NCBI GenBank assembly: GCA_947503245.1
Contig: CANNCV010000001.1
Coordinates: 681,501-745,500, forward strand
Direction of reading: 5' to 3'
Origin: an uncultured Sphingomonadaceae bacterium
Lineage (GTDB): Bacteria; Pseudomonadota; Alphaproteobacteria; Sphingomonadales; Sphingomonadaceae
DNA: 64,000 bases
Shown here: in pieces, positions 1 through 7,977 of the stretch
Numbering within the stretch: the first letter of the stretch is position 1
How the letters are laid out: the number at the start of each line of letters is the position of its first letter
Notes under the pieces: generated by a model
Databases searched by the model: none
Seen by the model: only the letters and a program-made list of their open reading frames with translations
What the model was told of the DNA's origin: nothing
Made by a program: the position numbers and the translations under genes

Positions 1-467
1 AGTTCTTCCTGCCACATAATAGCAGGCAATAATGCCATCATGACTCCGCACCAACCGCCGACCATTGCGAACTCAGCTGCACCATCACGCGCGGCTGTTG
101 CTCCGATGATAAATTGTCCTTTATCGCCCAGTTGAACGATAAACAGCCCGGCAAATATAGTCAGAAAGGCTCCGCTAGGCCAGTTTTCGAGCAGATCAAT
201 AGGGCGGCGCCAAGCCAGCATACCAATGCCAGCAAAGATTAACGCAAGGGCATAGAATAAGATTCGTGCATCATTATTGATCCATTCACTGACCAATCGG
301 CCTGCATAGGCCGCGAGCGCACAATTTATAGCGGTTGCGATAGCACAGCCCGCGAAAAGCGCTGCGCGATTTGGAAACCTGATCGAAAGGGCCGCCACAA
401 GTATCTGTGTGCGGTCGCCTATCTGGGTCAGCGCCGTAAGCAATAAGGTGGACAAAAACACTTCCAT
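1..467 (-). CDS. TMEM165/GDT1-family (UPF0016) membrane transporter, partial
   Basis: This is the N-terminal part of a membrane protein that runs off the left edge of the window, so about 155 residues are visible. It starts at an ATG reading from 467 downward. Two related halves are seen, each with a short signature: TQIGDRTQ near residue 15 and VQLGDKGQ near residue 110. They resemble the duplicated E-x-G-D-[KR]-[ST] motif of the GDT1 family, whose members move manganese or calcium out of the cytoplasm. In both copies the usual glutamate is glutamine, so the ion specificity may differ. The hydrophobic segments fit 4-5 membrane helices in the visible part. Family assignment is fairly safe; substrate is inference. 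Confidence 0.7.
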   Translation of the reverse strand, partial: MEVFLSTLLLTALTQIGDRTQILVAALSIRFPNRAALFAGCAIATAINCALAAYAGRLVSEWINNDARILFYALALIFAGIGMLAWRRPIDLLENWPSGAFLTIFAGLFIVQLGDKGQFIIGATAARDGAAEFAMVGGWCGVMMALLPAIMWQEE

Positions 468-727
468 AGCGTCCACTATAACGCACATATGCGCTAATAT
501 AGTGATAATTTGATCATGCTCGGATAAAGTTTGTGGCTGACTAAGCGTAACGCCAATGTGTTTTGCACTTGACTTTGTCACCGAAAAGCATATTCAGCGC
601 CGCTGTTATATGGGCGGTTATGCGTCCTTTTTGCTGCAAAATAGCGCGTATTTTCCTGAGTTCCGATTCGGGCTTATATAAAGGTCTATTAAGCAGTGCC
701 ATTTGATGAAAATAGGAAGCATGTACC

Positions 728-895
728 ATGGCGAAACCAGCCACCGTCAAAATCAAACTTGTCAGCACAGCTGATACCGGTTTTTATTATGTGACGAAAA
801 AGAACCCTCGGAATATTACGGAAAAAATGACCTTCCGTAAATATGATCCAGTGGTTCGCAAGCATGTCGAATTCAAAGAAGCCAAAATCAAGTAA
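728..895 (+). CDS. rpmG: 50S ribosomal protein L33
   Basis: A 55-residue basic protein starting [19 protein letters not shown] and ending FKEAKIK, matching the alphaproteobacterial L33 of the large ribosomal subunit. The zinc-binding cysteines found in some L33 forms are absent, so this is the zinc-independent type. An AGGAAG ribosome binding site lies 8 bases before the ATG. The 260 bases upstream carry no gene I can support and probably hold its promoter. It is transcribed alone, on the opposite strand to the GDT1-like gene. Confidence 0.95.
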   Translation: MAKPATVKIKLVSTADTGFYYVTKKNPRNITEKMTFRKYDPVVRKHVEFKEAKIK

Positions 896-1058
896 GCAGA
901 TTTACGGCTTTATCTCAGCATATTTGGCCTGGTTCGTAGAAACGGGCCTGGATGCTGTTGCGGCTAAACCCAACAAAGTCTTCTTGCCTGTAATGGTTCA
1001 GTTGCTATTCAACCCGTAACAATCATGATGAGAGCATGATGATGACGGGATTGAAAAT

Positions 1059-1709
1059 ATGATACATCGCTATATCGCTGGAATATTGCTGAGTGCGATT
1101 GTCGCTGCGCCTATTGCAATGATATCAACCGCGCCTGCGGTTGCTCAGGCGAAATCAGAAACTGATCTTGACCGCGTGTCGCGTCATTTGCGCGGTATTA
1201 CGACATTAAAGGCCAATTTTGTTCAGACAGACAGGAACCGTCAGGAGCTGAGCGGGTCTTTATTGCTCAAACAACCCGGCAAAATTCGTTTTCAGTATCA
1301 AAAAGACGTGCCCTTGCTGATTGTTGCAGATGGGCGCGCCCTGACGATGATCGATTATGAGGTTCGGCAGGTGCAGCGCTGGCCCATTAAGAACAGCCCT
1401 TTAGGCGCATTGCTGGATCCGAATCGCGATGTCCGTCGCTATGGTCGGTTAATCCCTACTGACAATGCCAATGTCATCAGTGTCGAAGTGAAGGACCCGA
1501 AAAGGCCGGAATATGGCACTATCACCATGGTGTTTCGCCGCGATGCCAATGCGCCGGCTGGTTTAGAAATGGCTGGCTGGGTGGCTTTGGATTCGAAAAA
1601 TAACCGAACAACTATCAGCCTGACAGGCCATCGTTATAATCAGCCCGTTGCAGATAGCGCGTTCAAATGGAAAGATCCGCGCCGCAATCGGCGGCCGGGG
1701 CGGCGATAA
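1059..1709 (+). CDS. lolA: Outer-membrane lipoprotein carrier protein LolA
   Basis: A 216-residue periplasmic protein. A signal peptide of about 30 residues ends APAVAQA. The mature part begins with the LolA pattern of a helical segment followed by TTLKANFVQTDRN and a lipoprotein-binding beta sheet (SGSLLLKQPGKIRFQY). LolA takes lipoproteins from the LolCDE exporter and hands them to the outer membrane. The C-terminus is unusually rich in arginine (RRNRRPGRR). No other lol gene is adjacent. It sits alone between L33 and a DUF4402 gene, with 163 bases upstream and 213 bases downstream without genes. Confidence 0.9.
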   Translation: MIHRYIAGILLSAIVAAPIAMISTAPAVAQAKSETDLDRVSRHLRGITTLKANFVQTDRNRQELSGSLLLKQPGKIRFQYQKDVPLLIVADGRALTMIDYEVRQVQRWPIKNSPLGALLDPNRDVRRYGRLIPTDNANVISVEVKDPKRPEYGTITMVFRRDANAPAGLEMAGWVALDSKNNRTTISLTGHRYNQPVADSAFKWKDPRRNRRPGRR

Positions 1710-1866
1710 CATCTATTTGGGCTTATGCTCAAAGCAGATTTTCCCATTGCGGCCTAGTAATTTGTAAAATGGTGCAAAACATATCTTTTGTGCAACGTTT
1801 TCACTTTCTCAAAAGCATGATTTTTCCAATTTCCGCTAGGGAAAGCTGGTTTTTCTCGATAAAGTC

Positions 1867-1880
1867 TTAATGATCGTTAA
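1867..1880 (+). promoter_or_regulatory. TTAA-N6-TTAACCA motif, possible CtrA-type site
   Basis: Two TTAA blocks separated by six bases, the second extended to TTAACCA, lie 42 bases before the DUF4402 gene. The half-site resembles the TTAACCAT half-site of the alphaproteobacterial cell-cycle regulator CtrA, whose full sites have a seven-base gap. A very similar arrangement precedes the other DUF4402 gene of the window. Function is inference. Confidence 0.3.
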
Positions 1881-1922
1881 CCACAGACTTCAAACTATAT
1901 TTACGGGTCGCTGCATATATGG

Positions 1923-2462
1923 ATGTTTATGACCAGCCAAACCATCTTCTATCAGCGCGAATGGCGCGCATTATTTGCTGCTATCATAGTGGCCACATTG
2001 TCTCTGACCTTATCCGGCAAGGCGTGGGCGCAAGATACAGCTGATTCTTCCGCTGTTGTTTTGCAGCCATTGGAATTGGTCAATACGACCGATTTGGAAT
2101 TTGGCAGCATCATTGCTGGCGATACGGCCGGGACAGTGACCATTAACGCCGCAGATGACGGACGGACATTATCTGGCAGTCTTGTCGGGGGTTCACAAAA
2201 TGGCGCGGCAGCACGCTTTTTAACATTTGGTGGCCCGTTGCAGTTCATTTTTGTGACACGCGGACCTTTGCCAGTTTTAACCCGTGATGGTGGCAGTGAG
2301 ACCATGAATGTTAGCGCATTGACGCTTAACGGCCCTGTATTCCGTTTTCTGGATGCTGCGGGCGTGCTGGATTTGCGGGTAGGCGGCACGTTGCAAGTTA
2401 ATGCCGATCAAGCGCCAGGCACCTATCGCGGTACGTTTCAGATCAACGTTACCTATTTCTGA
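1923..2462 (+). CDS. Secreted DUF4402-domain protein
   Basis: A 179-residue exported protein. A signal peptide of about 36 residues ends GKAWAQ. The mature part shows the DUF4402 layout: an LEFGSIIAG motif early, a central beta-rich stretch, and a C-terminal RVGGTLQVNADQAPGTYRG segment ending in alternating hydrophobics (INVTYF). Such proteins resemble pilin or fimbrial subunits and are common in sphingomonads, but their role is mostly unproven. A second start codon lies two codons downstream (1929). A paralogue is present at 35622-36146 on the other strand. No usher or chaperone gene is nearby, so assembly into a fibre is only a guess. Confidence 0.8.
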   Translation: MFMTSQTIFYQREWRALFAAIIVATLSLTLSGKAWAQDTADSSAVVLQPLELVNTTDLEFGSIIAGDTAGTVTINAADDGRTLSGSLVGGSQNGAAARFLTFGGPLQFIFVTRGPLPVLTRDGGSETMNVSALTLNGPVFRFLDAAGVLDLRVGGTLQVNADQAPGTYRGTFQINVTYF

Positions 2463-2569
2463 TATCAAATTGCATTTTGGCTATGCTTATCACCCATTAA
2501 CTGTGGGCGGATGCGTTTTCTCTGCTATTTTCGATTGATGATGCTTCGCTGCATTGCTAATTTGTGCCC

Positions 2570-2782
2570 ATGAATGACAATGTTGAAATAGTCCGAACCA
2601 ATTCGCGGCGCGTTAGCTGCGACGGTGCTACTGATATTCCCGGCGGCGCTGCGCTGGGCCATCCGCGTGTGTGGTTTGAAATTGATGAAAAAGGCTATGC
2701 CGAGTGCGGCTATTGTGATCGTCGCTATGTTTTGATCGGTAGCCCTGCCGATGTTGCAGGTCAGGACGCAACTGCCAATTGA
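2570..2782 (+). CDS. zf-CHCC zinc-finger protein (NDUFS6-like)
   Basis: A 70-residue cytoplasmic protein with one cysteine near residue 17, then GHPRVWFEI with a histidine at 31, and CGYC at 46-49. This Cys-His-Cys-Cys layout is the zf-CHCC domain, related to the zinc-binding NDUFS6 accessory subunit of mitochondrial complex I. Alphaproteobacteria carry a free-standing copy whose role is tied by homology to complex I. The ATG at 2570 is preferred over an in-frame GTG two codons upstream. It stands alone, 82 bases before tldD. Confidence 0.85.
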   Translation: MNDNVEIVRTNSRRVSCDGATDIPGGAALGHPRVWFEIDEKGYAECGYCDRRYVLIGSPADVAGQDATAN

Positions 2783-2864
2783 GCCAAAGCGCGTTTGCCA
2801 ACAGTCGCAAAAAGTCTTGAGCCTTCTAGATGACATAAGCAGATGACATGACTATGTTAAGGTC

Positions 2865-4319
2865 ATGACTGATACAAAACTCTTCGCGCAAGGCGACCCA
2901 ATACAATATATTTATAATGCCAATGGCGAAGGGGCCGGACTTGACCCTGACCGCGCGGCGGCCCTGACGGCCCAATCACTTAAGAATTGTGATGATGGCG
3001 AACTCTATCTGCAATATCAGGCGAGCGAGAGCTTTGTCTTTGATGATGGCCGTTTGAAAATGGCGGACTATTCCACTGATCGCGGTTTTGGTCTGCGCGG
3101 TGTTGCAGGGGAAACCACGGGCTTTGCGCATAGCAATGATGTCAGCGAGGCCGGTATACGGCGTGCCGCAGAAACATTGAAATTGCTGGAGGCCGGAACA
3201 CAGCAATCGGCTGCGCCGCGCACCAGCAACCGCAAATATTATGGTGATGCTAACCCACTGGAAGCTGTACCTTTTGAAGATAAGGTGGCGCTATTGGAAA
3301 AAATTGACGCTGCAGCGCGGGCGCGGGATCCGCGAGTTGTACAAGTGTCTGCCAGCCTGTCCGCGGTTTATGACGTTATTGATATCATTCGCGCTGACGG
3401 TTTTCGTGCGCAGGACGTGCGGCCCTTGGTACGTTTGAATGTGAGTATTATTGCCGAATCAAATGGACGCCGAGAGATGGGCAATTTTGGTGTTGGTGGC
3501 CGTTATCTTTACGATCGGCTTTTTGCAGAAGATCAATGGAATCGCGCGATTGATGAAGCTCTGGCGCAGGCACTGGTGAACCTTGAAAGTGTCGATGCGC
3601 CTGCAGGTGAAATGACCGTCTTGCTGGGCCCTGGCTGGCCGGGTGTGCTGTTGCATGAAGCGGTGGGCCATGGTCTGGAAGGCGATTTCAACCGTAAGGG
3701 CACCAGCACTTTTTCTGGTCGCATGGGTGAACAGGTCGCCGCCAAGGGCGTTACCGTGGTGGATGATGGCACTATGGATCAGCGGCGCGGTTCGCTGTCT
3801 ATTGATGATGAGGGCACACCAACACAGGAAAATGTGTTGATTGAGGACGGCATATTGACCGGCTATATGCAGGATAGGCTTAATGCGCGGCTGATGGGTG
3901 TTCCGGCAACCGGCAATGGCCGCCGCGAAAGCTATGCCCATGCGCCGATGCCGCGCATGACCAACACTTTCATGCGCGGGGGCAATGACAATCCTGATGA
4001 GCTTTTAAGCCGCGTAAAGAACGGAATTTTTGCCAAGAGCTTTGGCGGCGGGCAGGTTGATATTGTGTCAGGCAAATTCGTCTTTTCCTGCACAGAGGCA
4101 TATAAGATTGAAAATGGTAAGCTGGGCGCACCAATTAAAGGCGCGACATTGATCGGTGATGGCCCGACTGTGATGCAGCGCATCATTGGTATTGGCAATG
4201 ATATGGCGCTGGATGAAGGCGTTGGCATTTGCGGCAAGGGCGGCCAGTCTGTGCCGGCCGGTGTGGGGCAGCCGACTTTGCTGGTCGATGGCATTACAGT
4301 TGGAGGAACAGCGGCGTGA
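2865..4319 (+). CDS. tldD: Metalloprotease TldD
   Basis: A 484-residue cytoplasmic protein of the TldD/PmbA (U62) family. The zinc motif HEAVGHGLEGD lies at residues 264-274 and fits the family's HExxxH pattern. TldD acts with TldE/PmbA to degrade unfolded or modified small peptides, as in microcin B17 maturation and CcdA turnover in E. coli. The length is normal. The partner gene is not in this window. A flavin-fold gene starts 53 bases downstream and may be co-transcribed. Confidence 0.95.
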   Translation: MTDTKLFAQGDPIQYIYNANGEGAGLDPDRAAALTAQSLKNCDDGELYLQYQASESFVFDDGRLKMADYSTDRGFGLRGVAGETTGFAHSNDVSEAGIRRAAETLKLLEAGTQQSAAPRTSNRKYYGDANPLEAVPFEDKVALLEKIDAAARARDPRVVQVSASLSAVYDVIDIIRADGFRAQDVRPLVRLNVSIIAESNGRREMGNFGVGGRYLYDRLFAEDQWNRAIDEALAQALVNLESVDAPAGEMTVLLGPGWPGVLLHEAVGHGLEGDFNRKGTSTFSGRMGEQVAAKGVTVVDDGTMDQRRGSLSIDDEGTPTQENVLIEDGILTGYMQDRLNARLMGVPATGNGRRESYAHAPMPRMTNTFMRGGNDNPDELLSRVKNGIFAKSFGGGQVDIVSGKFVFSCTEAYKIENGKLGAPIKGATLIGDGPTVMQRIIGIGNDMALDEGVGICGKGGQSVPAGVGQPTLLVDGITVGGTAA

Positions 4320-4372
4320 TGGCGCTTGGGCCGAATTAATTGCACCCAGACTGATTGCAGGAGGACGCGCTG

Positions 4373-4963
4373 ATGGCTGAATTTTTCGACACATTGAATG
4401 ATAAGCATATGGCGATGATCGCCAAGCAGCCGCTTTTCTTCGTTGCTACAGCGCATAAAGATGGTCGCATAAACCTTTCTCCTAAAGGCTATGATGTATT
4501 CCGTATTTTATCACCTGACCGTGTGGCCTATCTTGATCTGGGCGGATCAGGCAATGAAACCCATGCGCATTTGATTGCGGATGGGCGCATAACATTGATG
4601 TTTTGTAATTTTGACAATCCAGCATTGATTTTGCGCATCTATGGCCATGGCCGACCAGTCCTGCCAAAGGACAATGCGTGGGATGTGCTGGCCGAAAATT
4701 TCACTTTGCTTCCCGGAACCAGACAGATTTTCGATATCACCGTGGAGAGCGTGCAAACCAGCTGTGGCTGGGGCGTGCCGCATATGCGTGTGGAAAAAGA
4801 GCGGCACACGTTGCAAAAAGCCCATAGCCAGTTGGATGAAGCCCAATGGCTGGCCAAAGTCTCAGGGCGCACGCATTCTATAGATGGTTTACCTGTTACA
4901 CCAACGGATCAATATTTCGGGCCAGTTCACGCAGAAGATAATGAAGAAGGCGCAAGGCAATGA
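4373..4963 (+). CDS. Pyridoxamine 5'-phosphate oxidase-family protein
   Basis: A 196-residue protein with a split-barrel flavin-binding fold. Seen early are LFFVATAHKDGRINLSPKG and a conserved DLGGSGNETHAH segment. The family includes pyridoxamine phosphate oxidases, but most free-standing members like this one are FMN- or F420-type oxidoreductases of unknown substrate, so I do not call it pdxH. The start at 4373 is chosen because an AGGAGG site ends 8 bases before it; an in-frame TTG lies 18 bases upstream. It overlaps the following DUF2007 gene by four bases (ATGA), which suggests translational coupling. Confidence 0.8.
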   Translation: MAEFFDTLNDKHMAMIAKQPLFFVATAHKDGRINLSPKGYDVFRILSPDRVAYLDLGGSGNETHAHLIADGRITLMFCNFDNPALILRIYGHGRPVLPKDNAWDVLAENFTLLPGTRQIFDITVESVQTSCGWGVPHMRVEKERHTLQKAHSQLDEAQWLAKVSGRTHSIDGLPVTPTDQYFGPVHAEDNEEGARQ

Positions 4964-5259
4964 GTCTGGTCACCGTCGCTGAATATGCCAGCCATGTTGA
5001 GGCTGATCTGGCCCGGCTCAAATTGTTCGGCGAGGGTATTGATGCGCACATAATGGATGCAGGGATGGCAAGTCTTGGCCTTGGCTTTATGACGCCTGCC
5101 CGCCTGATGGTGCTGCGCGAGGATGAGTCTCAGGCGCGTGACATATTGGCGTTATATTCCGCCGAACTGGAAGAATTGCATCGCCGCCAGATTGTCGATG
5201 ATGACGATGAGAATGCCCCATGGCGCGAAGGCACACCGCCAGAAGGGGCACCGTCATGA
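4960..5259 (+). CDS. DUF2007-domain protein
   Basis: A 99-residue protein matching the DUF2007 family, which is annotated as a putative prokaryotic signal-transducing protein and is a small ferredoxin-like alpha/beta fold. The pattern visible is ADLARLKLFGEGIDAHIMD followed by a core strand (RLMVLREDESQARDIL). The C-terminus is acidic and disordered-looking (DDDDENAP). It overlaps both neighbours by ATGA junctions, so the flavin-fold protein, this protein and the patatin are probably one translational unit. Molecular function is unknown. Confidence 0.75.
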   Translation: MSLVTVAEYASHVEADLARLKLFGEGIDAHIMDAGMASLGLGFMTPARLMVLREDESQARDILALYSAELEELHRRQIVDDDDENAPWREGTPPEGAPS

Positions 5260-6047
5260 AAATCAGTCTTGCACTGGGTGGCGGTGCCGGGCTGGGCTGG
5301 GCGCATATTGGCGTACTTCACGCGTTTAAAGAACAGAATATTGAGATTGCCGCTATCGCTGGAACATCCATCGGCGCGATTGTCGGGGCCTGTTATGCGG
5401 CGGACAAGATGGAAGAGCTGGAAGAAATTGCCAGATCAACCAATGTCTTGGCGATGCTGCGCTATATTGACCCGCATTGGCGACGCGGCGGCTTGATAGG
5501 CGGCAAGCGTATTGAGGACAGGCTGGCTGAATATCTTGGCGATCTGGAGTTTAAAGACCTCTCCATTCCATTTTTGGCGATTAGCGCAGACCTCGTCACT
5601 GGAGAAACGGTGAAAATTGGCGAAGGGCCATTAATTCCTGCGATTCGCGCGTCCATGTCATTACCGGGCATCTTTCCGCCCGTTGCACGGGGTGAACAAT
5701 TGCTTGTTGATGGCGGAGCGGCGCAGCCCGTGCCGGTCTCTGCCGCACGTTCATTGGCTCCTCACCTGCCTTGTGTGGCTGCCAGCCTGCAAAATGACTA
5801 TGTTAACAGAGCACGCGCTGCAGGAATTGCTGCAGCGCACAATAATAGTCCGAGCAGTGTAGCCGTGACAAAGGCCAGTATAGGACTTTCACTTTCTAAT
5901 TTGGCCAAATATGCACTTGCGCTTGACCCACCAGATGTCCTTTTGCCCTTGCGTGTAGGGCATATTGATATTCAGGACTTCACCAAAGCCGATGAATTGA
6001 TACGAATCGGCTATGAAGACGCACAAAACTTGCTTGAAAAACTCTGA
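5256..6047 (+). CDS. Patatin-like phospholipase
   Basis: A 263-residue acyl hydrolase of the patatin/RssA type. The oxyanion-hole glycine stretch LALGGGAGLGWAH starts at residue 4, the nucleophile serine is in GTSIG near residue 33, and the aspartate of the Ser-Asp dyad is in VDGGAAQPVP. No signal peptide is seen, so it should act in the cytoplasm or on the inner face of the membrane. The ATG at 5256 overlaps the stop of the DUF2007 gene; an in-frame start 36 bases upstream is less likely. Substrate cannot be told from sequence. Confidence 0.9.
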   Translation: MKISLALGGGAGLGWAHIGVLHAFKEQNIEIAAIAGTSIGAIVGACYAADKMEELEEIARSTNVLAMLRYIDPHWRRGGLIGGKRIEDRLAEYLGDLEFKDLSIPFLAISADLVTGETVKIGEGPLIPAIRASMSLPGIFPPVARGEQLLVDGGAAQPVPVSAARSLAPHLPCVAASLQNDYVNRARAAGIAAAHNNSPSSVAVTKASIGLSLSNLAKYALALDPPDVLLPLRVGHIDIQDFTKADELIRIGYEDAQNLLEKL

Positions 6048-6060
6048 TTTGTGCGTCGCA

Positions 6061-6119
6061 GCAATAAAATTGCTTAAAATTCACTGAAATTGTTGCACCG
6101 CAATAAAATCTTTGCTTAA
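6061..6119 (+). promoter_or_regulatory. Two AT-rich direct repeats before the PII gene
   Basis: Two near-copies of GCAATAAAAT-TTGCTTAA lie at 6061-6077 and 6100-6119, in the 144 bases before the PII gene. The first copy contains a short dyad (AGCAA, five bases, TTGCT). They could be operators for a nitrogen regulator, but they do not fit the NtrC or sigma-54 consensus well. Function is inference. Confidence 0.3.
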
Positions 6120-6191
6120 CTTGATGCTTCATTAGCTGCAGGGGCGCGATGCGAATCGATGTGCCGGGCGTAAATTGGGGAAGGCAACAGC

Positions 6192-6530
6192 ATGAAATAC
6201 ATTATTGCTGTCATTAAGCCGCACAAGCTGGAAGAGGTGCGTGAAGCACTCTCTGCCATCGGTGTGGCAGGAATGACTGTAACAGAGGTCAAGGGATTTG
6301 GTCGCCAGAAAGGGCAGACCGAAATCTATCGCGGGGCGGAATACACCATTAACATGGTGCCCAAAGTCAAATTGGAAATTGCAGTTCCTGCTGATCTTGC
6401 CGGTCAAGTGGTTGAGACCATTCAGTCAACCGCTGGCAGCGAATCCATTGGCGATGGCAAAATCTTTGTACTGGACCTTGAATCCGCAACCCGTATCCGC
6501 ACCGGTGAGTCCGGCGACGAAGCGCTATAA
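6192..6530 (+). CDS. glnK: Nitrogen regulatory protein P-II
   Basis: A 112-residue PII signal protein. The T-loop carries tyrosine 51 (RGAEYTINM), the site uridylylated by GlnD, whose gene is at 30475-33258. The protein senses 2-oxoglutarate, ATP and ADP and gates the ammonium transporter. Direct linkage to amtB, 19 bases downstream, argues for the GlnK type over GlnB, though sequence alone does not separate them. The start ATG is preceded by a GGGGAAGG-like site. Confidence 0.93.
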   Translation: MKYIIAVIKPHKLEEVREALSAIGVAGMTVTEVKGFGRQKGQTEIYRGAEYTINMVPKVKLEIAVPADLAGQVVETIQSTAGSESIGDGKIFVLDLESATRIRTGESGDEAL

Positions 6531-6549
6531 GCCGAAAGGGAAAGCAATA

Positions 6550-7875
6550 ATGATAAAAACACTATCAAAAATGGCCGGGCTGACAGCGCTTGCAGCATTG
6601 TCTGTCACGCCTGCTTGGGCACAAGATGCCGCCGCGCCTGTCGTTGATAAGGGCGACACAACTTGGATGATGGTCGCCACTATATTGGTTATGGCCATGA
6701 TCGTACCTGGCCTGTCACTCTTTTATGGCGGCCTGGTTCGGACAAAGAATATGCTGTCTGTATTGACCCAGATTATCGCGGTCAGTGCATTGGCGATGAT
6801 TATCTGGATCCTTTATGGCTATTCCATCACTTTTGGCGGCGATGGCGGCCTATTCTATGATGATTTTGCCAAGGTGTTTCTGGCCGGTGTCGGCAAAGAC
6901 AGCCTGGCGGACACATTTAGCGATGGTTTCAAAATCCCGGAATATGTCTTTATCGCATTCCAGATGACCTTTGCAGCGATCACCATATCGCTGGTTATTG
7001 GCGGTCTGGTTGAGCGGATGAAGTTTTCGGCTTTGATGCTCTTTGCCATTATCTGGTTGACCATTGTCTATTTCCCAATCGCGCACATGGTGTGGGATGG
7101 TGATGGCTATATATTCAACCAGTGGGAAGCGCTTGATTTTGCTGGCGGTACTGTTGTCCATATCAATGCAGGTATCTCTGCTTTGGTGGGTGCATATTTT
7201 GTTGGCAAACGCATGGGCTATCAAAAAGAGATTATGGCTCCGCACTCACTGACCATGACTTTGATCGGTACCGGATTGCTCTGGGTTGGCTGGTTTGGTT
7301 TCAACGCCGGTTCGGCGCTGGAAGCCAATGGCGATGCTGCTCTGGCAATGATCAACACTTTTGCAGCGACTGCTGGCGGTGTATTGTTCTGGATGCTGAC
7401 TGAACGGGTATTGGGCGGAAAAGGCTCTTTGCTCGGCGCATGTTCTGGCGCGATTGCCGGTCTGGTTGCGATTACACCAGCTGCGGGCAATAGTGGTCCT
7501 GCGGGCGCTATCTTGCTCGGCGGTCTAGCATCAATCATCTGCTGCTTGTTCGTTATGCGCTTGAAGCCGAAAATGGGCTTTGATGACAGTCTCGATGCCT
7601 TTGGTATTCACGGCTTGGGCGGTATTGTCGGCTCAATCGGTGTTGCCGTTGTCAATCTTGATGCTCTGGGCGGCCAAGGCGGCGTTGATTATGACTTTGC
7701 TGATCAGTTTGTGAAGCAGGTCGTATCGGTTCTGATCGCAATCATCTGGGCCGGTGGCGGTTCTGCGATTGCCTTCTTCATCGTCAAGCTGGTTACTGGC
7801 TTGCGGGTTACAGAAGAGCAAGAGCGTGAAGGCCTTGACCTCGCCGAACATGGTGAGCGTGCTTATAACTACTGA
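6550..7875 (+). CDS. amtB: Ammonium transporter
   Basis: A 441-residue inner-membrane ammonium channel. It begins with a cleavable signal-like segment (TPAWAQ), as many Amt proteins do, then has about 11 membrane helices. Conserved family stretches are LSLFYGGLVRTKNMLS and IHGLGGIVGSIG. The upstream PII protein is expected to plug the channel when nitrogen is plentiful. The gene starts 19 bases after glnK and ends before a clear intrinsic terminator, so the two form a simple operon. Confidence 0.96.
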   Translation: MIKTLSKMAGLTALAALSVTPAWAQDAAAPVVDKGDTTWMMVATILVMAMIVPGLSLFYGGLVRTKNMLSVLTQIIAVSALAMIIWILYGYSITFGGDGGLFYDDFAKVFLAGVGKDSLADTFSDGFKIPEYVFIAFQMTFAAITISLVIGGLVERMKFSALMLFAIIWLTIVYFPIAHMVWDGDGYIFNQWEALDFAGGTVVHINAGISALVGAYFVGKRMGYQKEIMAPHSLTMTLIGTGLLWVGWFGFNAGSALEANGDAALAMINTFAATAGGVLFWMLTERVLGGKGSLLGACSGAIAGLVAITPAAGNSGPAGAILLGGLASIICCLFVMRLKPKMGFDDSLDAFGIHGLGGIVGSIGVAVVNLDALGGQGGVDYDFADQFVKQVVSVLIAIIWAGGGSAIAFFIVKLVTGLRVTEEQEREGLDLAEHGERAYNY

Positions 7876-7898
7876 TCTTTATATCAGACACATAAAGA

Positions 7899-7927
7899 AA
7901 GCCGGGGCAGCAATGCTCCGGCTTTTT
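7899..7927 (+). terminator. Intrinsic terminator after amtB
   Basis: The arms AGCCGGGGC and GCTCCGGCT pair through nine positions (one G-U) around a short loop and are followed by TTTTTT. It lies 24 bases after the amtB stop and closes the glnK-amtB unit. Confidence 0.85.
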
Positions 7928-7977
7928 TGTGCCTTTACGAGGTGTAGCTGACGGTCACGAGCGCAGAATATATATGG

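Noticed and set aside
1952-2389. Long minus-strand reading frame opposite the DUF4402 gene
   Set aside because: It lies fully inside the DUF4402 gene, which has a signal peptide and family motifs; the antisense protein has no recognisable features.
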